Positions 40,074-47,456 of a stretch of 64,000 nt of DNA are shown one piece after another (position 1 is the stretch's first letter; the number at the start of each line of letters is the position of its first letter). The notes below the pieces were generated by a model that was given only the letters and a program-made list of their open reading frames with translations, ran no database searches and had not been told where the DNA came from. Origin of the DNA: Bacteroidota bacterium (GTDB taxonomy: Bacteria > Bacteroidota > Bacteroidia > Chitinophagales > Chitinophagaceae); contig JABDFW010000004.1 of the NCBI GenBank assembly GCA_013286305.1, positions 36,270 through 100,269 of the forward strand, read 5' to 3'. The translations under genes and the position numbers were made by a program.

Positions 40074-40111
40074 AAGCCCCAGCCCTGAAGGGTGAAGGGA
40101 GTAAAATACAA

Positions 40112-40147
40112 GGCCGTTTCTTTCGAAAGAAAGAAGCGGCTTTTTTT
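40112..40147 (+). terminator. Intrinsic terminator after rpoB
   Basis: GCCGTTTCTTTC pairs with GAAAGAAGCGGC around a GAAA-type loop, followed by seven T (40141-40147). It begins 39 bases after the rpoB stop, so rpoB is transcribed as a single gene here. Confidence 0.8.
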
Positions 40148-40212
40148 GTAGGGAGCATAGAACTATAAGATTTCAAAAACCTTATAAGTCTATTCAATAA
40201 ATAGATTTCACT

Positions 40213-41283
40213 TTATTTATCTGATAATTTATCCTTGAACTCGGACTTTGAGTTTAACCATAAGATGAAACCACCAATAGTAAAAAATCCGCTAAGGATC
40301 GCCCAATAGCTTTTTAAAAAATAAATGATCAATACTGTAGAAATAAAACCAACTGTGAACAGCACCAGCCCAATCCTTGTGTCATTTATGATGTCTTTTT
40401 CTGTTCGAATTATTTCCTGTCGCAAAGATGTGTTAAGCACAATAAATTCCGCTGGCTTAAACTTAATTATATATAAATCCATAGAATTAGGCGTCAGAAA
40501 CGATGATTTAACTGGCTCTATTAAGCCATGCTCTTTCGATTTAAGTACAATCAATTTTACACGCTCGTTGGCATTTAAACCAAAAAACATTGTAGATGTC
40601 GGTGCTTCTGAATCCTCATTTCCTATCACCAAACTAGTACTATCGAATGTCTCCAAATTCTTAAAATTCAATAATTTTGAAAGTTCTAAAGCAGCCACTT
40701 TCTTATCCTGCAATTCTGAACTTATTGTTTCAATTCTATTTTTAATGTTATCTCTGAGAAATTGAAAGATCAACGCCGACAATCCAATTATTGCGGTAAA
40801 AAGCTTTGCATTATTTTGCATAGTCGGGGAAACGGTAAGTGTTGGGAATATTTCCTTTCCAAAAAATGCGACGATACCTAATATGGCTGTGCATAACCAA
40901 AGCATATATGATACAGGCCTAGTTCTTGCTATTTTTGTGGTATATATTTTTTTTATGAAAGAATCAGCTTCGCCTCTGTAGTGTATAAGTTCATAATTTC
41001 TATTTAATTGAGATAAAGAGTTCTCCACCGCTAACGAAATTAGATTAGAAGACCTTGTTTTGCAACTAGTAACCGCAACATCGTAAGCTTCGTTCAACAA
41101 TTTTTGAAATTCGTCTGTGTTCTGCTCATTTAAGTCCGGGTGATTTTTAAGACTTAATTCGTGAAAGTTCTTTTTGAGTTGATCCTCTGTGGCCGAATAG
41201 TCAGCTTCTAAAAACTTGTAGGCTTCTTCAATTGTCATATCAGTTGGTATGGGATATTTAAAAATACCAGATAAACCAGACAT
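40213..41283 (-). CDS. J-domain membrane protein
   Basis: 356 residues. Residues about 16-75 are a J domain (TIEEAYKFLEADYSATEDQL ... HELSLKNHPDLNEQ) with the HPD tripeptide needed to stimulate a DnaK-type ATPase. Two TM segments follow (near 126-143 and 150-168), a soluble region of about 140 residues (ALELSKLLNFKNLETFDSTS ...), and two more TM segments near the C-terminus (305-350). It is a membrane-tethered co-chaperone-like protein; the client is unknown. Codon and base use look more AT-rich than in rpoB. Confidence 0.75.
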   Translation of the reverse strand: MSGLSGIFKYPIPTDMTIEEAYKFLEADYSATEDQLKKNFHELSLKNHPDLNEQNTDEFQKLLNEAYDVAVTSCKTRSSNLISLAVENSLSQLNRNYELIHYRGEADSFIKKIYTTKIARTRPVSYMLWLCTAILGIVAFFGKEIFPTLTVSPTMQNNAKLFTAIIGLSALIFQFLRDNIKNRIETISSELQDKKVAALELSKLLNFKNLETFDSTSLVIGNEDSEAPTSTMFFGLNANERVKLIVLKSKEHGLIEPVKSSFLTPNSMDLYIIKFKPAEFIVLNTSLRQEIIRTEKDIINDTRIGLVLFTVGFISTVLIIYFLKSYWAILSGFFTIGGFILWLNSKSEFKDKLSDK

Positions 41284-41544
41284 AACAAAATGTTGTTTAG
41301 GGAAAACAAATAACTAATTATATCCTTACATAAAGATGTTCCTTAAATATTTTTTCCCATTGATAGAAAAAAAGTCTGCACAGTTCACTTAGATTAAGAA
41401 GATCCATGATAATAAATCTATAGTTTTGAAACCCAATTCCCGCTGAATCGTGGATACTCTTTAAAAAAAGGGCTTTTGTATAAAAATAAAATGCTTCTGC
41501 GGATATCTTGGCGTAATGTGGAATACTTCTGACAACAGATTATA

Positions 41545-42468
41545 TTATATGTTTCCTAAAATGCTTTTACTGTATGCAAATAACTTCGAATTTGCAATAG
41601 ATTTTGTGTATTGATTTATTTCAGATACTATCTCAGATTTGACAAAAACAGGATAAATAGGTTTTTCAATTATACCTTGTTGTTCCACATTATTTGTATT
41701 AATAAACAAGCATGTATTTGGCGATATGGGGAAATAAAACATAAAATCGCCGCCAAATCCGCCTAGGCTTATAATGTCGTTCCCACATTTCGTAAATCCT
41801 GGATTATCCGATGTAACAAACTGATTATTTAAAGGAGAATGCAGAACATATTGTTTCAAAGAATAGAGTTGATTTGTAATTTCAGCTATTGTTGTATATT
41901 CTGTTTTATTTACATAAGCACTTAAATACATATCATGTAAAGTGTCAGGATTTTGAGCTTCATTTTCAAAAAAATATTTAATTTGGTTATCCATTTCAGG
42001 TGTAAAATGAGTGATTTTAAATTCACGACCCAACTCTTTTTTGAATGCTTCGATAGCCTCTGAAGAGGTGCGTGAATCGATAAATCCGCCTATCAGCCTT
42101 TTTCTCGATGTTGGATTACGTCTTTTAATTGTTATCAAAGTCTCCAGAAATAAATGATATTTATTTTTATCCACTATTAATGGGAAATCAGAGTATTTAA
42201 TAAGTTTGGAAAGAACCGTTGGATAATTGTTCTCTTGGCGTCTAAAAGCCATTTTTTCGATAAAATATTCATCTTGGAGATTACTAAAGATAAGTGAAGA
42301 TTTATTTCTTATCCTATTGGCATCAATTTCATAGCAAACTTTCGCGGGATTTGATTCTGAAATTATCCCATTATCATTCCTTTTTTTCCAAAATTTCTTT
42401 TTGGAGTCCGCAAAGGCATTTAGGTAACATTCAGGAATATAGTGATGTTTTTTTGGGCTTGCTTCCAT
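41545..42468 (-). CDS. DUF4238-family protein
   Basis: About 307 residues from the internal Met chosen here; an upstream Met (42588) would read through repeat module A, which is unlikely to be coding. The start KKHHYIPECYLNAFADSKKK is the DUF4238 signature (HHxxPxxYLxxF). Later conserved-looking blocks are NNQFVTSDNPGFTKCGNDII and GDFMFYFPISPNTCLFINTN. No catalytic role is established. It lies 261 bases upstream of the J-domain gene on the same strand. Confidence 0.75.
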   Translation of the reverse strand: MEASPKKHHYIPECYLNAFADSKKKFWKKRNDNGIISESNPAKVCYEIDANRIRNKSSLIFSNLQDEYFIEKMAFRRQENNYPTVLSKLIKYSDFPLIVDKNKYHLFLETLITIKRRNPTSRKRLIGGFIDSRTSSEAIEAFKKELGREFKITHFTPEMDNQIKYFFENEAQNPDTLHDMYLSAYVNKTEYTTIAEITNQLYSLKQYVLHSPLNNQFVTSDNPGFTKCGNDIISLGGFGGDFMFYFPISPNTCLFINTNNVEQQGIIEKPIYPVFVKSEIVSEINQYTKSIANSKLFAYSKSILGNI

Positions 42469-42484
42469 AATCAATATCCTTAAA

Positions 42485-42990
42485 CCCAGCTCTCTGTAGC
42501 GAAGTTTATCAAATAAAACGTTACACGCGCTATCCGTATGGCTCTGCCTACGGATTTTAATAGAACCCTGCCTCTGGCGGGCATTCAACGCTCAAAAACC
42601 AAAGAAAAACTTACCTCAGCAGATTGCCACAAAAATACCCGTGCTATTCGTAGAGTTCCGCAGGGCTCTACGAATTTACTAATAAAATCCAGAATTTTTC
42701 TGGCATTCAATGCTCCAAAGCCAAATAAAACTTTATTTCGGCAGATTGCCCAAGGCTATTCGTAGAGTTCTGCAGGGCTCTACGAATTTACTAATAAAAT
42801 CCAGAGTGTCTCTGGCATTCAATGCTCCAGAGCCAAATAAAAACTTACTTCGGCAGATTGCAACAAAAATCCTACCCACAAACCCACGCCAATTTTTTCG
42901 CAATGACGATGCGTATCGTTTAATGACTTACTAACCAATGACCCCAATGACTTTTCTTCCTGTCAACCGCAACTATCATCTGTCAACTTC
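42485..42990 (+). repeat. Composite repeat, order A-B-D-B'-D-B-C
   Basis: I use letters for modules. A (42485-42616) contains ATCCGTA/TACGGAT and GGC-TCT-GCC hairpins. B' (42617-42640) is the start of module B, GCAGATTGCCACAAAAAT. D (42645-42750 and 42756-42850) begins with a perfect hairpin ATTCGTAGAG/CTCTACGAAT (42646-42675, 42758-42787) and then a CCAG/CTGG hairpin. B (42841-42915) runs from CGGCAGATTGC to TTTTTTCGCAATGACGATGC. C (42918-42990) is a run of spaced TGAC words followed by CTGTCAACTTCTTCC. There is no gene in 42469-43459. Confidence 0.75.
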
Positions 42991-42992
42991 TT

Positions 42993-43125
42993 CCCAGCTC
43001 TCGGTAGCGTAGTTTATCAAATCAAACGTTACATGCGCTATCTGTATGGCTCTGCCTACGGATTTTTATAGTAAGCCTGCCTCTGGCGGGCACTCAAAGC
43101 CTCAAAGCCGAATAAAACTTATTCT
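42993..43125 (+). repeat. Composite repeat, module A
   Basis: A second copy of module A: CCCAGCTCTCGGTAGCGTAG through ATCTGTATGGCTCTGCCTAC to CTGCCTCTGGCGGGC. It differs from the copy at 42485 by scattered substitutions, including a G-T wobble that keeps the ATCTGTA/TACGGAT stem. The rest of the gap to 43459 holds nothing recognisable. Confidence 0.7.
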
Positions 43126-43532
43126 TATATGCCCTGAAAAAAACCTCGAAATTTTTTTGGCAAAGACTTGCACAATCCAATTAGGATATATAGCTTTACT
43201 GTCAAGGTATAGGTCTTTTTACAAGAATTTTTTTTTGACAATTGTCATATAAGTCTAAAGTCTGGCAATAAGTTTTGATAGTGCTGGTTTTTCCAATTTC
43301 CCCCTCATTTAAGGCTTACAAAAGCCTTCTGACTTGGCTTGTGATGGATTAATACCCTGTTTGCAACTATGATCCGCCGGGCTATCTAATAAGATGTTGG
43401 GTTCATGGTATATCCGAATATATTTAATTGGGTTTTTTTTTACTATTTAACCTTTGCAAATGGAAAGCAAACACACTCGTTTAGAAGGTACAAAAAAGGC
43501 CGGTACCCTCATATTTTAAAGAGGTTGCAGAT

Positions 43533-45251
43533 GTGGACACTAGCCAAATTATCATGCTTTCGTTATGGCTGCGCATGAAACCGGGGCACCCACCCTTGCC
43601 CGATGATGAATATTGGGCCAAAACTTCGTTCAAAGAAAGAAAATACCTTACCCGGGGGGAATTTGCAGATATTTACGGCGCCGATGAGGAAGACCTAAAG
43701 GCATTGGAAAAATTTGCCGCCCTGCATAACCTAAAAGTAGTTGAAAAAAGTGCTTCCAAAAGAACCGTTGTTGTTTCAGGCACTGCGGTGCAATTCAATG
43801 AGATATTTAAAGCGGGCATAACGTATTATGAAACCGGCGGAAAAAGATATCACGCTAATACGAATGAAATTCATTTGCCAAACGAACTGTCTGCCATAGT
43901 CACCCATATTTTTGGGATGGATAACAGGCCGGTTTCTACAAGGCTGAGTTCCCCCGGCACCACCGCACCACTAACGCCGGCGCAAGTTGCAGCCCTGTAT
44001 AATTTTCCGGCTAATTCGGCTGAAGGCCAAACAATAGGTGTTTTAGAGTTTGCGGGCGGCTACAGGATAGACGATCAAGGAAAACCAACTGATATAGATT
44101 CTTTTTTTAACGGACAGGGACTTATTGCTTCAAAGGTGGTGCCGGTGCTTAAAGATGGAGCCATTAACGACCAGAATGCCGAAAGTACGGGTGGCATATC
44201 ATGGATTGTTGAACTTAATGCGTCTTATGAAATTGCACTTGATATTGATGTGGCTGCATCTGTTGCCCAGCAAGCAACTATTGTTGTTTATTTTGGCGCA
44301 AATAACAGTTTTGGATGGCAAGACCTTATTTGGGCAGCAATAAACGACGAGGTAAACAATCCATCAATTCTTTCTATAAGCTGGGGAGGCGCCGAAGACG
44401 TTTCCTGGGCGCCGAGAGACCTTGGGGCCATAAGCCTTCTTTTTCAGCAAGCATCTTTGATGGGCATTACTGTTTTAGCAGCATCTGGTGATGCCGGGGC
44501 AAATTCAGGTGTACACGACGGATTACCACATGTTGAATACCCCGCGTCAGACCACTGGGTTACAGCCTGCGGCGGTACCGTGATAAGCAACGTTAACGAT
44601 GGCCATTTTTCTGAAAATACCTGGAATAACAGGGAAAATGCAGGCGAAATTGGTTTAGTCGGCGGTGCCACAGGCGGGGGTATAAGCAAGATATTCTCAA
44701 GGCCCTACTGGCAAATAACAGAGGGGAGCGCTATTGATGAATTCCTGGTAAACCCATTTACAATGCGCGGCGTTCCAGACATTGCAGGTAATGCAAGCCC
44801 TGCAAGCGGCTATAACATCATCGCCCAGGACGGAGTTGCCACAATTGGTGGCACAAGCGCCGTGGCGCCGCTTTATGCAGGCCTGGTAGCCGTAATGAAC
44901 GCGAGGCTTGGTTACAGGCTTGGTTTTATAAATCCATACCTTTATCAGGCTAAACTTGCAAATCCTTTAGCATTAAGGGATATTGCAGACGGAATATCCA
45001 ACGGACTACTGTGTTATAAAGAAATAAACGGCCCGCAACCGCCTTATGATATTGTTTTTTGCCCAGGTTTCGAATCTGTAAATGGATGGGACGCCTGTAC
45101 GGGGCTGGGTGTAATTAACGGGATGGAATTTCTTAGATTCTTTCTCCCGCATATACCCATTGGGCAAGTTGAGCGCATTCCACCCTTCCTTCCTCTAATC
45201 GGCGACCTTGAAGGGGATGTGGAAAAAGTAATAAAAGAAATAATCGAATAA
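43533..45251 (+). CDS. S53 sedolisin/kumamolisin-type peptidase, probable 5' frameshift
   Basis: 572 residues from GTG. It has a pro-kumamolisin domain (1-150), then a catalytic domain with Glu233 and Asp237 (EIALDID), oxyanion Asp320 (ASGDAGANS) and Ser442 (GGTSAVAPLYAGL), the S53 set. A C-terminal Gly/Asp segment (WDACTGLGVINGMEFL) completes the calcium site. There is no signal peptide. The GTG is probably not the true start: an ATG at 43460 opens MESKHTRLEGTKKAG in another frame, a typical S53 beginning, and deleting one A from the A6 run (43492-43497) joins the two frames as TKRPVPSYFKEVADVDTSQ. Sequence error or a real lesion cannot be told apart. A tail-fibre-like gene follows 36 bases later. 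Confidence 0.8.
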   Translation: MDTSQIIMLSLWLRMKPGHPPLPDDEYWAKTSFKERKYLTRGEFADIYGADEEDLKALEKFAALHNLKVVEKSASKRTVVVSGTAVQFNEIFKAGITYYETGGKRYHANTNEIHLPNELSAIVTHIFGMDNRPVSTRLSSPGTTAPLTPAQVAALYNFPANSAEGQTIGVLEFAGGYRIDDQGKPTDIDSFFNGQGLIASKVVPVLKDGAINDQNAESTGGISWIVELNASYEIALDIDVAASVAQQATIVVYFGANNSFGWQDLIWAAINDEVNNPSILSISWGGAEDVSWAPRDLGAISLLFQQASLMGITVLAASGDAGANSGVHDGLPHVEYPASDHWVTACGGTVISNVNDGHFSENTWNNRENAGEIGLVGGATGGGISKIFSRPYWQITEGSAIDEFLVNPFTMRGVPDIAGNASPASGYNIIAQDGVATIGGTSAVAPLYAGLVAVMNARLGYRLGFINPYLYQAKLANPLALRDIADGISNGLLCYKEINGPQPPYDIVFCPGFESVNGWDACTGLGVINGMEFLRFFLPHIPIGQVERIPPFLPLIGDLEGDVEKVIKEIIE

Positions 45252-45287
45252 TAATCCTATCATTTATCAAGATCCAAAATTTATTTT

Positions 45288-46430
45288 ATGCCAGTTGAAT
45301 TTATAGAACATGTCATTATAGGCGACGCCAGCACTTTAGAACCGTATTATTCTCAACTTCAACCCCCGGGAACCGTTGTAGAAGTCGCCGTTTGGGGGGA
45401 TTCAAAAACGGGAACAGGCATTGCTGGCACAAGCTTTTCCAAGCCTGGCGTTATAGGCGTATCCACTGTTCCGCCTGGTGTCTTCGGGCTTGGAAATAAT
45501 ATTGGCGTAATGGGATTTGCAAATAACGGCGGGGTTGGTGTTCATGGCGATAGCTATACCGGAGACGGTATAAACGGATTTACCGCAGCGGTGGATGATA
45601 CTACCAATGGCGTAATGGGGCTCGCTTTTTCGGGAACCGGGGTATATGGCTCGTCTGAAAACGGCGGAACGGGGGTATATGGCACAACTGAAGCTGGAGG
45701 TGATGCTGTAGCTGGCGAAACTGATGATGCCACGGCAACTGCGGGAAGATTTAGCAATGTAAATATTTCTACCACCCAAAAAGGTCGGTTGGGAGTAGAA
45801 TCAACCCGTTTAGTTGTAAACCGTTATACAGCAGGATTGTTTATGGGGAATGTCAACGTGTATGGAGATTTTTATGTATCTGGGGCAAAAGGCTTTAGGA
45901 TTGACCATCCTGACGACCCTGCAAATATGTTTCTTGCGCATGCTGCCGTTGAGGCACCTGAATTGAAGACGTTCTATGACGGACTTGAAAGCATTAGCAG
46001 CAACGGGGAAGTTGTGGTAAAATTGCCATCGTACTTTAATTCGCTCAACAAATCTTTCCGGTACCAGGTAACAGCTATTGGCAGGCCATCACCGGGATTA
46101 TACATAAAGGATGAGATACAGGGCAATAGCTTTACAATTGCAGGAGGTACGCCGGGTGCAAAAGTTTCGTGGCAGGTAACGGCCATACGGCAAGACAATG
46201 CGGCTAACGCCACCAAATTTAAACCAGAAATAAAAAAGACGGCCAAAGAACAAGGTAAATATGTAACCCCTGAGTTTTTTAGTTATAGCTCAAAAGAAGA
46301 AGCAGAGAATAGTTTTTTAAACCCTGAGGTTAAAAATGCAGCAAAACGAAAAGTGATTGCCGACAGAATTCGCAAGCGCAGGGCTAATGACAAAAATATC
46401 ACGCTAAATATCCGCAAAAATAATAAGTAA
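45288..46430 (+). CDS. Tail-fibre-like Gly-repeat protein with conserved C-terminal beta domain
   Basis: 380 residues, no signal peptide. Residues about 35-165 are short G-x-G-V-x-G repeats (GVIGVSTVPPGVFGLGNNIG, GTGVYGSSENGGTGVYGTTE), which suggest a triple-stranded or beta-helical fibre. Residues 200-305 contain FRIDHPDDPANMFLAHAAVE and SFRYQVTAIGRPSPGLYIKD, then KVSWQVTAIRQD, a conserved domain I have seen after such repeats in many genomes but cannot name. A Lys/Arg-rich tail follows. It is co-directional with the S53 gene, 36 bases away, and may be exported or assembled with it. Confidence 0.65.
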   Translation: MPVEFIEHVIIGDASTLEPYYSQLQPPGTVVEVAVWGDSKTGTGIAGTSFSKPGVIGVSTVPPGVFGLGNNIGVMGFANNGGVGVHGDSYTGDGINGFTAAVDDTTNGVMGLAFSGTGVYGSSENGGTGVYGTTEAGGDAVAGETDDATATAGRFSNVNISTTQKGRLGVESTRLVVNRYTAGLFMGNVNVYGDFYVSGAKGFRIDHPDDPANMFLAHAAVEAPELKTFYDGLESISSNGEVVVKLPSYFNSLNKSFRYQVTAIGRPSPGLYIKDEIQGNSFTIAGGTPGAKVSWQVTAIRQDNAANATKFKPEIKKTAKEQGKYVTPEFFSYSSKEEAENSFLNPEVKNAAKRKVIADRIRKRRANDKNITLNIRKNNK

Positions 46431-46481
46431 CCCCGCTAGCCGCAGCTTAACAAAACTAAGGCCGGATGCGGCTTTCCCTAC

Positions 46482-46712
46482 CCCCGCTCTCGGTAGCATA
46501 GTTTATCAAATCAAACGTTATTCGCGCTATCCATATGGCTCTGCCTACGGATTCTTATAATAAGCCTGCCTGGCGGGTATGCAAGGCTCCAAAGCCAAAG
46601 AAAAACTTACTTCAGCAGATTGCCACAAAAATCCCACACACAAACCCACGCTTATTTTTTTCGCAATAACGATGCTTGTTCTTCCTGTCAACGGTCAACT
46701 ATCATCTGTCAA
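46482..46712 (+). repeat. Composite repeat, order A-B-C
   Basis: Module A (46482-46605: CCGCTCTCGGTAGCATAG ... ATCCATATGGCTCTGCCTAC) runs straight into module B (46606-46680: CAGCAGATTGCCACAAAAAT ... TTTTTTTCGCAATAACGATG), then into the first C words and the long tandem array. The 1-kb gap 46431-47456 holds this element, the array and the GH30 terminator, with no gene; the frames across it encode only translated repeats. Confidence 0.75.
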
Positions 46713-47339
46713 CTTCTTCCTTAATGACTTACTGACCAATGACCCAATGACTTTTACTGCTATCAACGGTCAACTATCATCTGTCAACTTCTTCCTTAAT
46801 GACTTACTGACCAATGACCCAATGACTTTTCCTGATTATCATCCGTCAACTTCTTCCTTAATGACTTACTGACCCAACGACCCAATGACTTTTCCTGGCA
46901 ATCATCTGTCAACTTCTTCCTTAATGACTTACTAACTAATGACCCCAATGACTTTTCCTGACTATCATCCGTCAACTTCTTCCTTAGCGACTTACTGACC
47001 AATGATCCAATGACTTTTACTGCTATCACCGGTCAACTATCATCCGTCAACTTCTTCCTTAATGACTTACTGACCAATGACCCAATGACTTTTCCTGCTT
47101 TCAACGGTCAACTATCATCCGTCAACTTCTTCCTTAATGACTTATTGACTAATGACCCAATGACTTTTCTTCGCTGTCAACGGTCAACTATCATCTGTCA
47201 ACTTCTTCCTTAGTGACTTATTGACCAATGACCCAATGACTTTTCCTGACTCTCATCTGTCAACTTCTTCCTTAGTGACTTACTGACCAATGACCCAATG
47301 ATTTTTCTTCTCTGTCAACGGTCATCTATCGTCTGTCAA
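46713..47339 (+). repeat. Nine-unit tandem array of module C (62- and 75-bp units)
   Basis: Nine copies, each starting CTTCTTCCTTAATGACTTAC. Short units are about 62 bp; long ones about 75 bp and carry an extra TCAACGGTCAAC segment. Each unit reads spaced TGAC words (TGACTTACTGACCAATGACC, then CAATGACTTTTCCTG) and then GTCAA words (ATCATCTGTCAA), so the first half can pair with the second. Divergence between units is about 5-15 percent by eye. The array ends against a degraded module B (CAGCAGGATGTCACAAAAAC). Confidence 0.85.
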
Positions 47340-47378
47340 CTATTCTTCAGCAGGATGTCACAAAAACCCACTTAAAAA

Positions 47379-47407
47379 ATTAGGCAGCCTATAACAAGCT
47401 GCCTAAT
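47379..47407 (-). terminator. Intrinsic terminator after the GH30 gene
   Basis: ATTAGGCAGC (47379-47388) and GCTGCCTAAT (47398-47407) form a perfect 10-bp stem with a 9-base loop. On the minus strand a U run follows. Confidence 0.85.
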
Positions 47408-47456
47408 ATCTTTTTAAGAGAATTCCAAATTTTCTGCTTAATACTAATTTACGGCT

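Noticed and set aside
42469..42588. N-terminal extension of the DUF4238 protein
   Set aside because: The upstream 40 codons lie largely in repeat module A, while the internal Met sits directly before the family signature KKHHYIPECYL.
43485..43519. Programmed -1 frameshift at A-AAA-AAG before the sedolisin gene
   Set aside because: The heptamer is present in the right phase, but a -1 shift leads into a frame that does not encode the protease; a +1 shift or one-base deletion is needed.
46579..47213. Open frames encoding repeated peptides such as SSVNFFLNDLLTNDPMTF, and the reverse-strand SLVSKSLRKKLTDD
   Set aside because: They are translations of the tandem module C array; unit lengths of 62 bp would shift frame, and there is no start context.
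46713..47339. Possible CRISPR array
   Set aside because: The units are contiguous and similar throughout, with no unique spacers of constant size and no cas genes nearby.
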